DNA of 10,551 bases from Saprospiraceae bacterium. GTDB taxonomy: Bacteria > Bacteroidota > Bacteroidia > Bacteroidales > JAIPBB01. Location of the stretch: positions 1 to 10,551 of the forward strand of contig JAIPBB010000186.1 in NCBI GenBank assembly GCA_021739805.1. Direction: 5' to 3'. Positions 1 through 6,520 of this stretch are shown piece by piece. Both the position numbers and the translations under genes were made by a program. Each line of letters starts with the position of its first letter. The stretch's first letter is position 1. The notes beneath the pieces are model-generated. The model was not told where the DNA came from. It did no database searches and worked only from the letters and a program-made list of their open reading frames with translations.

Positions 1-2
1 TA

Positions 3-125
3 GAAAGAACCAATGCTTGGTTAGATGCTTTTAAGGCTATTTTAGTTCGTTTTGAAACCAACAAAACTCATTGGAAAGCATTAAATTTACTGGCTTTTTG
101 CGTCATTTTATTACGTCAACTTTAA
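3..125 (+). mobile_element. IS5-type transposase, C-terminal end (partial)
   Basis: A reading frame is open from the left edge and ends at TAA 123-125, giving 40 residues. It begins E-R-T-N-A-W-L-D and continues with R-F-E-T-N then W-K-A-L-N, ending in a hydrophobic stretch and L-L-R-Q-L. The E-R-x-x-A-W-L...F...R-F-E pattern is the usual C-terminal part of IS5/IS4-group DDE transposases and contains the last catalytic glutamate region. The rest of the gene lies outside the window, so I cannot say whether the element is intact. I found no convincing terminal inverted repeat or target duplication just after the stop, since the partner end is not visible. The following gene starts 66 bases downstream, so the element ends very close to it. 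Confidence 0.75.
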
Positions 126-191
126 ACAACTTCTATATGAAAATTTTACACTAAATATTACAAATAAACAATCAAACTAAATTTAAAAGAA

Positions 192-989
192 ATGAAAAAA
201 ACAGTCCGGTTCCTTGCATTTTCTTCAATGATTATGGCATTATTATTCACTTCATGTGTTTCAAGTAAAAAATTCATGGCTTCAGAAACTAGAGTTAATA
301 AACTCAGACAAGACAGCACTAATACCCATAGTCAGTTAAATGACTGTAATGCCAGTCTGAAAAATGTTAATGAAGCTAAAGAAGCCTTACTCAAAGAATA
401 TACTTCGGTTAAAAATAATTTAAATGATCTTTCTACTGAATCAAAAATGACTATTGCTGATCAGGAAATGCGTTTAAAAAACCTTCAACACATGATTCAA
501 TCACAAAACGATGTGACAAAAAAACTCAAAAATTCAATAGCCACTGCACTGATGAATTACAAAGCTGATGAGCTTTCTGTTTATATTAAAGAAGGAAACG
601 TTTATGTTTCACTTGCAGAAAAATTGTTATTTAAATCAGGCAGCGATGTGGTTAATCCCGAGGGTAAAGAAGCCCTCAAAACTCTTGCTAAGGTTCTAAA
701 CAGCACCAAAGATATCAATGTATTGATTGAAGGTCACACTGATAGTATTCCCATTAAAACAAATCAATTTAAAGATAATTGGGATTTAAGCACAGCAAGA
801 GCTTCATCCATCGTACGTATTTTGACAATTGACTATGGCTATGATTCGAAAAGGATTACAGCATCAGGTAGAAGTCAGTTTCACCCTGTAGGAACGAATG
901 ATACAGCAGAGGGACGTGCCAGCAACCGTAGAACAGAAATCATTTTATCACCTGATTTGAAGGAGCTTTATAATTTATTATATAAATAA
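192..989 (+). CDS. OmpA family peptidoglycan-binding lipoprotein
   Basis: The 265-residue protein begins with a basic, hydrophobic signal peptide ending in L-L-F-T-S-C, so Cys22 is the likely lipidated residue. Residues about 30-115 are polar, helical and probably coiled coil, a spacer between lipid anchor and cell wall. Residues about 139-252 form an OmpA C-terminal domain: L-L-F-K-S-G at 145-150, G-H-T-D at 181-184, W-D-L-S-T-A-R-A at 197-204 and an N-R-R-T-E-I end. Asp184 and Arg203 sit where OmpA-type domains contact the diaminopimelate of peptidoglycan. The expected role is tethering the outer membrane, or a membrane-anchored partner, to the wall. It heads a run of small envelope genes, with 32 bases to the next. 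Family assignment is firm; the precise role is inference. The ATG at 192 is supported by the signal peptide. Confidence 0.93.
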   Translation: MKKTVRFLAFSSMIMALLFTSCVSSKKFMASETRVNKLRQDSTNTHSQLNDCNASLKNVNEAKEALLKEYTSVKNNLNDLSTESKMTIADQEMRLKNLQHMIQSQNDVTKKLKNSIATALMNYKADELSVYIKEGNVYVSLAEKLLFKSGSDVVNPEGKEALKTLAKVLNSTKDINVLIEGHTDSIPIKTNQFKDNWDLSTARASSIVRILTIDYGYDSKRITASGRSQFHPVGTNDTAEGRASNRRTEIILSPDLKELYNLLYK

Positions 990-1021
990 TATTTGCTAAA
1001 AATATTAGAAAACTAAAAATC

Positions 1022-1177
1022 ATGGGAAATCTACTGTATATAATAGCAGTAATCTTAATTATTGCATGGGCAATTGGGTTTATTGGTTACGGTGCCGGAG
1101 GCATAATTCACATTCTTCTTGTTATTGCTGTTATTTCAGTATTACTAAGTATTATACGACGAAAGAAAATTTTATAA
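1022..1177 (+). CDS. lmo0937-like small membrane protein
   Basis: A 51-residue open frame starts M-G-N-L-L-Y-I-I-A-V and ends R-R-K-K-I-L before TAA 1175-1177. It holds two hydrophobic segments (about residues 4-22 and 29-45) separated by a glycine-rich turn (G-Y-G-A-G-G), then a basic tail. The M-G-N-L-L-Y start, W-A-I-G-F, and A-G-G-I-I-H-I-L-L-V-I-A pattern match what I know of the lmo0937 family of tiny membrane proteins, common in Bacteroidota and Firmicutes and often near stress genes. No biochemical function is established for the family as far as I know. It lies 32 bases after the OmpA-type gene and 15 bases before the next gene, so it is very likely in the same transcript. Confidence 0.88.
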   Translation: MGNLLYIIAVILIIAWAIGFIGYGAGGIIHILLVIAVISVLLSIIRRKKIL

Positions 1178-1192
1178 ACTAAAATCAAAAAT

Positions 1193-1516
1193 ATGAAAAA
1201 AATCACATTTTATTTAATAACAGCATGTTTGTTATTAACATTTTACCCGCAAAAATCAAATGCAACAGTTACTGCTAAAGCAACTTCTATCTCAATTGTT
1301 TCTAACCCATCTGACTCAACAGAAGCCCAGGCTTTATTGTTAAGGTTAGACGAAATAAAAACTATGGATAAGTCAAATTTGAACTCTCCTGAAAAGAGGA
1401 GTTTGCGTAAAGAAGTTCGTGCTATCAAAAGTCGCCTTAATGAATTAGGTGATGGGGTCTATATTTCACTTGGTGGGGCAATTATTATTATACTATTATT
1501 AATTATAATATTTTAA
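1193..1516 (+). CDS. Small secreted or membrane-anchored protein of unknown function
   Basis: I do not recognise a named family. The 107-residue protein has a signal-like N-terminus (M-K-K-I-T-F-Y-L-I then a hydrophobic core, possible cleavage near residues 22-25), a Ser/Thr-rich stretch, a charged helical region at about 44-86 (with E-K-R-S-L-R-K-E-V-R-A-I-K-S-R-L), and a C-terminal segment at about 90-107 that is almost entirely Ile, Leu and Gly. The C-terminal helix ends at the last residue, so the protein is probably anchored with its helical part in the periplasm. The charged helix could mislead automatic annotation towards coiled-coil families. It sits 15 bases after the lmo0937-like gene and 20 bases before the YtxH gene, which suggests a shared envelope-stress context. 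That link is inference. Confidence 0.85.
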   Translation: MKKITFYLITACLLLTFYPQKSNATVTAKATSISIVSNPSDSTEAQALLLRLDEIKTMDKSNLNSPEKRSLRKEVRAIKSRLNELGDGVYISLGGAIIIILLLIIIF

Positions 1517-1536
1517 ACAATTTAAAAATAGAAATT

Positions 1537-1797
1537 ATGAGTACAGGAAAATTATTATTAGGCGTATTGGCAGGTGTTACCGCCGGTGCAGTTTTAGGAA
1601 TTTTATTTGCACCCGATAAAGGTTCAGATACCAGGAAAAAAATTGCTAAAAAAGGAGAAGACTTTACAGATGGAATAAAAGAAAAATTCAGCGAATTTGT
1701 TGACAATGTTTCTGAAAAATTCGAAAATGCAAAAGAAGAAGTTTCTGATTTTGCTGAGAAAGCTAAGCCTAAATCAGAAGAAGCTAAAAAAGCATGA
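1537..1797 (+). CDS. YtxH domain-containing protein
   Basis: The 86-residue protein has a glycine-rich hydrophobic N-terminus (about residues 6-24) followed by L-F-A-P-D-K-G-S-D-T-R-K-K-I at 23-36, the hallmark of YtxH proteins. The remainder (37-86) is a highly charged amphipathic helix rich in Lys, Glu and Phe, ending in a Lys/Glu/Ala tail. YtxH proteins are small membrane-anchored proteins, named after a Bacillus subtilis general-stress protein, with no defined enzymatic activity. Here the helix would lie along or project from the membrane. It is 20 bases downstream of the 107-residue protein. The start at 1537 puts the membrane segment at the N-terminus, as is usual in the family. It is probably the last gene of the first transcript, since a hairpin follows. 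Confidence 0.92.
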   Translation: MSTGKLLLGVLAGVTAGAVLGILFAPDKGSDTRKKIAKKGEDFTDGIKEKFSEFVDNVSEKFENAKEEVSDFAEKAKPKSEEAKKA

Positions 1798-1888
1798 TAA
1801 CGAACTTTGAATCGGGTATATTCAATCTGGTTTAAGTATTACAGATATCCTAAACACAGATTTAAGATAATCGAAGCACATAAATCAT

Positions 1889-1933
1889 AGAGTCTATTCT
1901 GAAAACAAAGAGTGATTTTTCAGAATGGACTCT
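1889..1933 (+). terminator. 17-bp stem hairpin after the YtxH gene; possible terminator
   Basis: The arms 1889-1905 and 1917-1933 are complementary over 17 bp with a single mismatch (a G-U pair in RNA), around an 11-base loop. It lies 91 bases after the YtxH stop and ends 16 bases before the next ATG. After the stem comes CTTATTAAA rather than a strong T-run, so a classic intrinsic terminator is not assured. A 5' leader structure for the lipoprotein gene is an alternative. The structure itself is read directly; its function is inference. Confidence 0.55.
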
Positions 1934-1949
1934 TATTAAATTATAAAAA

Positions 1950-2144
1950 ATGAAAACTATAAAAATTTTTACTTTAACATTATTATGTATAGGGCTTTTA
2001 TTTAGCACAACATCCTGCAGTGTATTAGTTGTAAAGGATAACGGAAAACATAAAGGGTGGTACAAAAACACCAATAATCCTCATCATCCTAATACTACAA
2101 ACCCCGGAAAAGCTAAGGGAAAGCATAAAAAAAAAATGAATTAA
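1950..2144 (+). CDS. Small basic lipoprotein of unknown function
   Basis: The 64-residue product starts with a signal peptide (M-K-T-I-K-I-F, hydrophobic core) ending in S-T-T-S-C, making Cys23 the probable lipidation site. The mature part is only about 42 residues, without obvious fold: a short hydrophobic S-V-L-V-V, then Lys, Gly, Asn, Pro and His (N-N-P-H-H-P-N at 42-48), ending G-K-A-K-G-K-H-K-K-K-M-N. Strong positive charge suggests contact with anionic lipid, lipopolysaccharide or peptidoglycan; that is inference. Similar tiny Lys/His/Gly-rich lipoproteins are common in Bacteroidota and usually unassigned. It lies 16 bases after the hairpin and 65 bases before the holin-like gene, so it could be a single-gene transcript or the head of the next group. 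Confidence 0.82.
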   Translation: MKTIKIFTLTLLCIGLLFSTTSCSVLVVKDNGKHKGWYKNTNNPHHPNTTNPGKAKGKHKKKMN

Positions 2145-2209
2145 AGAAATACTAAATTATAAAACCTTCATGAACCACAATCTGGCGGAAATTATTAAAA
2201 AACAATAAT

Positions 2210-2551
2210 ATGGAAGAAAATGAGAATTTAATTGAATCACTACTCGAAAAAGCTGCTGATTATGGAATAGCAAGTTTTGAGTTGGGGAAACTTAAAGTCG
2301 TTGACAAAACATCTGAAATTGTTTCATCATTAATACCTAACTCCATTGTACTGGTCTTAGCTGTATTATTTACGATTTTTTTTAATCTGGGAATAGCTTT
2401 TTGGATTGGCGAAATTCTTGGCAAAGTCTATCTAGGGTTCGCTATTGTTGCTGCCTTTTATTGCTTTGCTGTGATTATTATTCATTTCTTTTTCCATAAA
2501 AGCATTAAAAAGCATTTCAGAGATAACATTATTAAACAGCTTCTTAATTAA
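2210..2551 (+). CDS. Phage-holin-like (Holin_3_6 / YqjE-type) membrane protein
   Basis: The 113-residue protein has a polar amphipathic N-terminus (1-41), two hydrophobic helices at about 42-66 and 72-95, and a basic C-terminus (K-S-I-K-K-H-F-R). This layout is that of the YqjE / Holin-X group, a family called phage holin by profile searches but widespread in chromosomes and not linked to lysis there. In Escherichia coli YqjE is encoded beside YqjD, a membrane-anchored ribosome-associated stress protein. Here a YtxH gene and an unassigned protein flank the gene, a comparable arrangement. No phage genes are nearby, so a lysis role is unlikely. It is followed after only 6 bases by the next gene. 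Two-helix topology is clear; the family name is moderately sure. Confidence 0.75.
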   Translation: MEENENLIESLLEKAADYGIASFELGKLKVVDKTSEIVSSLIPNSIVLVLAVLFTIFFNLGIAFWIGEILGKVYLGFAIVAAFYCFAVIIIHFFFHKSIKKHFRDNIIKQLLN

Positions 2552-2557
2552 AATCAT

Positions 2558-2938
2558 ATGCAAAACATAACTTCAGCTAGCGAGCTTAAAAATGCAATTC
2601 AAACCTTAGAAGTTGACCACGCTATTAAAGGACAACTTTTAAAAGTGCAATTCAATATTACTTATGAGAGTATAAAACCTGTCAACCTTATTAAAAGCAC
2701 TATAAAAGATATCACATCATCGCCTTATTTGATTGATAATATTTTAGGGGCTGCAATGGGTTTAAGTAGCGGTTATATAGCAAAGAAAATGGTTGTAGGA
2801 ACTTCAGGAAATTTGTTTAGAAAACTTATTGGTTCTGTTATGCAATTTGGTGTTACAAACATTATTGCTCAAAACTCTGAAGCTATTAAATCTTTCAGTC
2901 AGAATATTTTTCAGAATATTTTCACAAAAAATAAATAA
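2558..2938 (+). CDS. Conserved-looking protein of unknown function (126 residues)
   Basis: I do not recognise a named family. The N-terminal 50 residues look helical and soluble (S-A-S-E-L-K-N-A-I-Q-T-L-E, then an amphipathic segment). Residues 60-105 are apolar and glycine-rich (N-I-L-G-A-A-M-G-L-S-S-G-Y, then G-T-S-G-N-L-F and I-G-S-V-M-Q-F-G-V-T-N-I-I), which could be two short membrane-associated hairpin helices. The C-terminus is polar with repeated S-Q-N-I-F-Q-N-I-F. It starts 6 bases after the holin-like gene and ends 10 bases before the permease, so it is almost certainly cotranscribed with both. By position it would correspond to the third member of a YqjD-YqjE-YqjK-like trio, but I see no sequence motif that proves this. 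Confidence 0.82.
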   Translation: MQNITSASELKNAIQTLEVDHAIKGQLLKVQFNITYESIKPVNLIKSTIKDITSSPYLIDNILGAAMGLSSGYIAKKMVVGTSGNLFRKLIGSVMQFGVTNIIAQNSEAIKSFSQNIFQNIFTKNK

Positions 2939-2948
2939 TCAAATCAAC

Positions 2949-4061
2949 ATGATTGATAAAGCGATAAAATTGCCTTCATATGCCAAACTGACTATTTCGT
3001 TGATTGGAATATTTGCTTTATTAACAATGATTTATATTGCCCAAGGTATTATACTTCCTCTTGTATTTGCATTTTTGGTTGCTATAATACTTCAACCCTT
3101 AGTGAGCTTGTTTGTGAAATGGAAAATCAACAGGTTAATAGCGATTTTTCTGACTATGTTAATCACAGTTTTAATCATTTTTGGAATAAGTGCTCTGTTG
3201 TATTCTCGATTAAGCCAGTTTAGTGAATCATGGCCAATTTTGGTCGAAAGATTTACAGTAATTCTCAGCGATATTACTTCATGGATTTCACATACTTTAA
3301 ATCTCAATCAATGGAAGTTTCATAAATGGATTAGAGTAAATAAAACTGATCTTATAAATAATAGCGGTGCCGAAATAGGGCATACACTTGCTATATTAGG
3401 CAGTGGAGTTGTGGTTTTATTTATAATTCCTATTTATGTAATTATGATACTGTTTTACGAGCCTCTTTTGCTTGAGTTTATCCGCAGACTGTTTGCCGAA
3501 ATACACCAACCTAAGGTAAGTAAGATTGTTAGCGAGATTAAAAAACTAATTCAGCGTTATCTGGTGGGGCTGGTTATTGAATTTGGAATGGTTGCAATTC
3601 TATATTCTTCTGTTCTTTTAATCCTTGGTGTTGATTATGCTATATTGCTTGGTGTTATTGGGGCATTGTTCAATGTGATTCCATATCTCGGAGGATTTAT
3701 TGCAGCGGCATTAAGCATGATGGTGGCAATAGCCACTAAATCTACAGCCTGGTACGCAATTTATGTTCTGATAGGCTATTATATTGTTCATTTGATAGAC
3801 TATAATTTTATTGTTCCAAAAATCGTTGCTTCAAAAGTAAAGGTCAATGCATTGGTTTCAGTTTTTGTAATTATTTCTGCTGCTGCCCTATTGGGTATTC
3901 CCGGAATGATTATTTGTATTCCTGTTACCGGGATTATAAAACTGATTTTCGACCATATTGAGCCATTAAAACCATGGGGGTTTTTATTAGGTGACACTAT
4001 GCCCTCAATCTTAAAAATTAACCCGATTCATCTCAAGCTGAAAAAAAATAAAATCAAATAA
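2949..4061 (+). CDS. AI-2E family transporter (PF01594-type permease)
   Basis: The product is 370 residues when started at ATG 2949, placed 10 bases after the preceding stop. An upstream ATG at 2829 would add 40 residues but lies wholly inside the preceding gene, so I reject it. The protein has a pair of N-terminal helices (about 14-52), a further helix at 61-84, a soluble region (about 88-140), then helices at 147-170, 205-265, 266-285 and 298-335. The N-V-I-P-Y-L-G-G-F motif at 242-250 and P-K-I-V-A-S-K-V then L-G-I-P-G-M near 315-320 are typical of the family. Members include TqsA (AI-2 export) and Na+/H+ antiporter-like proteins; the substrate cannot be told here. Location upstream of Mla genes hints at an envelope role, which is inference. 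Confidence 0.92.
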   Translation: MIDKAIKLPSYAKLTISLIGIFALLTMIYIAQGIILPLVFAFLVAIILQPLVSLFVKWKINRLIAIFLTMLITVLIIFGISALLYSRLSQFSESWPILVERFTVILSDITSWISHTLNLNQWKFHKWIRVNKTDLINNSGAEIGHTLAILGSGVVVLFIIPIYVIMILFYEPLLLEFIRRLFAEIHQPKVSKIVSEIKKLIQRYLVGLVIEFGMVAILYSSVLLILGVDYAILLGVIGALFNVIPYLGGFIAAALSMMVAIATKSTAWYAIYVLIGYYIVHLIDYNFIVPKIVASKVKVNALVSVFVIISAAALLGIPGMIICIPVTGIIKLIFDHIEPLKPWGFLLGDTMPSILKINPIHLKLKKNKIK

Positions 4062-4098
4062 TTTCAAATAAAAGAATTATAACAGCCGCTATTTTATC

Positions 4099-4941
4099 AT
4101 GGTAAAACATACTCGAATCAGCAAAGTAAAGGGCTTTTCAACGAAACACTCTATAAAGCTCAGCGAAAAGGCATTGGTAAAAACCAATTTAGCTCGCAAG
4201 TTTTTTTTAGATTTTGCAGATGTTGTTTTGTTTTTAACAGTTGTTTTTAAAGAAACATTTTCGCGAGATTTCGAATTCAAAGAATTTTTCCGCCAGTGTT
4301 TTCAGATAGGTTATAAATCGCTAGCACTTATTACAGTCACCGGAGCTATTATGGGTTTGGTGCTTACCATTCAATCGCGTCCGATACTTGTTGATTTCGG
4401 TGCAGTTACAATGCTTCCCGGAATGGTTGCCGTGTCGCTTATCAGAGAAATGGGACCAATGATAACTGCTTTAATATGTGCAGGGAAAATTGGGTCTGGT
4501 ATGGGAGCGGAACTGGGTTCGATGAAAGTGACCGAACAAATTGAAGCCATGGAGGTTTCATCAACCAATCCTATGCGATTTTTAGTTGTCACAAGAGTGT
4601 GGGCAGCAACCCTTATGATACCATTGCTGGTTTTGTATGCTGATACACTTGGCATGATTGGAAGCTGGGCAGGTGCAAATATTAAAGGCGATGTATCATT
4701 TGTTTTATTTTGCTCGCAGGCATTCAGTCATGTTGAGTTTATTGATTTTATACCTGCACTAATAAAAACATTCTTTTTTGGGGCAGTAATCGGATTGGTA
4801 GGATGTTATAAAGGATATAATGCCGGACGTGGAACAGAAAGTGTGGGCAAAGCAGCAAATTCTGCTGTTGTGCTTGCATCACTCATGGTAATAATAGTTG
4901 ACCTGATTGCAGTACAAATAACCGATATGCTGGTATTATGA
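4099..4941 (+). CDS. mlaE: MlaE-type ABC transporter permease
   Basis: The 280-residue protein is the membrane subunit of an MCE/Mla phospholipid-transport ABC system, acting in the inner membrane. The family signature is visible: G-A-I-M-G-L-V-L near 82-89, then R-E-M-G-P at 116-120, A-G-K-I-G-S-G-M-G-A-E-L at 128-139, and V-T-E-Q-I-E-A-M-E at 144-152, the coupling-helix region. Hydrophobic segments lie at about 73-92, 105-127, 163-185, 225-240 and 258-278. The N-terminal 30 residues are basic and polar, making it about 20 residues longer than Escherichia coli MlaE; a later start is possible. Its stop overlaps the start of mlaF by 4 bases (ATGA), which indicates translational coupling. The 37-base gap to the permease upstream suggests they may share a transcript. 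Confidence 0.95.
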   Translation: MVKHTRISKVKGFSTKHSIKLSEKALVKTNLARKFFLDFADVVLFLTVVFKETFSRDFEFKEFFRQCFQIGYKSLALITVTGAIMGLVLTIQSRPILVDFGAVTMLPGMVAVSLIREMGPMITALICAGKIGSGMGAELGSMKVTEQIEAMEVSSTNPMRFLVVTRVWAATLMIPLLVLYADTLGMIGSWAGANIKGDVSFVLFCSQAFSHVEFIDFIPALIKTFFFGAVIGLVGCYKGYNAGRGTESVGKAANSAVVLASLMVIIVDLIAVQITDMLVL

Positions 4942-5720
4942 ACAATAAACAAACAGAAACTCTAAATAATGCATCATTGAAAACAATAAGCAATGATGCT
5001 GTTATTGATGTAAATAATCTAAAAATATCATTTGGCAATCAGGAAGTACTAAAAGACATTTCATTAAAACTTTTTAAAGGAGAAAATCTTGTAGTGCTCG
5101 GGAAATCAGGTAGTGGCAAATCCGTTTTAATAAAATGTATCATTGGATTACTAAATGCCGATAGTGGAACTATCAATCTTTTCGGGAAAAATGTAAAATC
5201 ATTTAAAACCAGAGAATTTGATGAATTGAGACAGAAAATTGGTTTTCTTTTTCAGAGTGGTGCATTATACGACTCCATGACAGTGAAAGAGAACTTAGAA
5301 TTTCCATTGCGAAGAATCAAAAAGAATCTTACCGAAAAAGAAATTGAAGCAAAAGTAATTGATGTTTTAGAAAATGTTGGCCTGGCTGATTCATTGCATA
5401 AAATGCCATCACAACTTTCGGGTGGTATGCGAAAAAGAATAAGTTTAGCACGCACTATTGTTGTGGATCCTATAATAATGCTTTACGATGAACCCACAAC
5501 AGGACTTGATCCGGTTACTTCCGATGAAATAAGTTCACTCATTATTGAAGTGCAGAAAAAATATAAAACTTCTTCCCTGATTATTACACATGATATCAGA
5601 TGTGCCATTAACACCGCAAATCGAATTATGATGTTAAAGGATGGAGAAGTTTATGATGAAGGGGAAATAGGTGATTTTGAACACTCAAACGACCCGTTTA
5701 TCAAATCTTTCTTTAAATGA
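4938..5720 (+). CDS. mlaF: MlaF-type ABC transporter ATP-binding protein
   Basis: The 260-residue protein is the ATPase of the Mla phospholipid transporter. All ABC motifs are present: Walker A G-K-S-G-S-G-K-S at 55-62, Q-loop Gln106 in F-L-F-Q-S-G-A-L-Y-D-S-M (the F-Q-x-G-A-L-F-D-S-M-T signature of the MlaF group), ABC signature L-S-G-G-M-R-K-R at 160-167, Walker B I-I-M-L-Y-D-E with catalytic Glu185, D-loop G-L-D-P at 189-192, and switch His218. The first 20 residues are a poorly conserved polar extension, so initiation slightly downstream cannot be excluded, though the ATGA overlap with mlaE favours ATG 4938. It pairs with MlaE as a dimer on the cytoplasmic side. The C-terminal E-H-S-N-D-P-F-I-K-S-F resembles the usual end of this family. 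Confidence 0.96.
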   Translation: MNNKQTETLNNASLKTISNDAVIDVNNLKISFGNQEVLKDISLKLFKGENLVVLGKSGSGKSVLIKCIIGLLNADSGTINLFGKNVKSFKTREFDELRQKIGFLFQSGALYDSMTVKENLEFPLRRIKKNLTEKEIEAKVIDVLENVGLADSLHKMPSQLSGGMRKRISLARTIVVDPIIMLYDEPTTGLDPVTSDEISSLIIEVQKKYKTSSLIITHDIRCAINTANRIMMLKDGEVYDEGEIGDFEHSNDPFIKSFFK

Positions 5721-5748
5721 AAAATAATTATCATTAAAATATTAAGAT

Positions 5749-6435
5749 ATGGATACGCACACACAAAAATTCAAACTTAGGTTAGGGCTGTTTGTTGCCG
5801 GAGGATTGGCACTTTTTGTACTGGCCATTTTTATCATTGGCAAACAAAAAAACCTATTTAACCCTGTTATTAAACTCACTACAACTTTTTACAATGTTAG
5901 CGGATTACAAGTTGGAAATAATATTCGTTTCAGCGGGATAAATGTTGGCATTGTTGATAATATCAAGATTATTAATGATTCAACCGTAAGTGTAGATATG
6001 TTAATCAGGAAGGAAATCAAACAGTTTATTAAATCAGACTGTCAAGTGGCAATTGGCTCTGAAGGACTTATTGGCGACCGGCTTTTAATTATTACTCAAG
6101 GTAGTTTTAATTCTCCTTTAGTAAAAGCAGGACAATATCTTACATCAATCGAGCCTATTGAAACCGATGCAATAATGACAAGTTTGCAGATAACAGCAGA
6201 TAATGCCGCAATTATTTCATATCAATTGGCTGAAATTATGATTAGTATTAATAGCGGAGATGGAACACTAGGCAGATTAATAAGAGATTCTACTTTAGCT
6301 AAGAATATAAATATGACTATGGTGAATCTTAAAAAAAGCAGTAAAGGATTAAATGAAAATATGAATGCTGCCAAGGATAATTTTCTTTTGAGGGGTTATT
6401 TCAAAAGAAAGGAAAAAGCTGCTGAAAAAAAATAG
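5749..6435 (+). CDS. mlaD: MlaD-type MCE family substrate-binding protein
   Basis: The 228-residue protein has one N-terminal membrane helix (about 12-31) and an MCE domain at about 40-116, recognised by V-S-G-L-Q-V-G-N-N-I-R-F-S-G-I-N-V-G at 50-67 and S-E-G-L-I-G-D-R-L-L-I-I at 104-115. A helical C-terminal part follows, with G-D-G-T-L-G-R-L-I-R-D at 170-180 and a closing L-L-R-G-Y-F-K-R-K, both usual in Bacteroidota members. MCE domains form hexameric rings in the periplasm that bind and pass lipids to MlaE. The length is between Escherichia coli MlaD (183) and the roughly 300-residue forms I associate with this phylum, so the helical tail is short. It lies 28 bases after mlaF. No mlaC or mlaB gene follows within the window. 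Confidence 0.94.
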   Translation: MDTHTQKFKLRLGLFVAGGLALFVLAIFIIGKQKNLFNPVIKLTTTFYNVSGLQVGNNIRFSGINVGIVDNIKIINDSTVSVDMLIRKEIKQFIKSDCQVAIGSEGLIGDRLLIITQGSFNSPLVKAGQYLTSIEPIETDAIMTSLQITADNAAIISYQLAEIMISINSGDGTLGRLIRDSTLAKNINMTMVNLKKSSKGLNENMNAAKDNFLLRGYFKRKEKAAEKK

Positions 6436-6448
6436 GATTACTCTATGT

Positions 6449-6484
6449 AAAAACTTCAAAAATGTGTGAATTATGTAAGTTTTT
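6449..6484 (+). terminator. Weak AT-rich inverted repeat after mlaD
   Basis: AAAAACTT at 6449-6456 pairs with AAGTTTTT at 6477-6484 around a 20-base loop, 13 bases after the mlaD stop, and is followed by TTAT. The stem is only 8 bp with two G-C-type pairs at most, so it would be a poor terminator. The sequence TATGTAA also occurs twice (6444-6450 and 6472-6478), 28 bases apart, so a protein-binding site is an alternative. Low confidence. Confidence 0.25.
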
Positions 6485-6520
6485 TATAGAATTGTATAAA
6501 TTAAACTCCTCAGCTTGGCA

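Noticed and set aside
126..191. A right terminal inverted repeat of the IS element.
   Set aside because: With only one end visible, no repeat can be paired, and the sequence is simply AT-rich.
2170..2208. A 12-residue open frame just before the holin-like gene.
   Set aside because: It is too short to support and has no signal of translation beyond an ATG.
2210..2551. A true phage lysis holin or prophage remnant.
   Set aside because: There are no endolysin, integrase or structural genes nearby, and the gene is embedded among envelope genes. The holin name reflects profile similarity only.
2829..2948. A 40-residue upstream extension of the AI-2E permease.
   Set aside because: It lies fully inside the 126-residue protein gene in another frame. 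The ATG at 2949 directly follows that gene and gives a normal family N-terminus.
4371..4655. A 94-residue minus-strand open frame inside mlaE.
   Set aside because: It is antisense to the most conserved part of mlaE and shows no plausible protein character.
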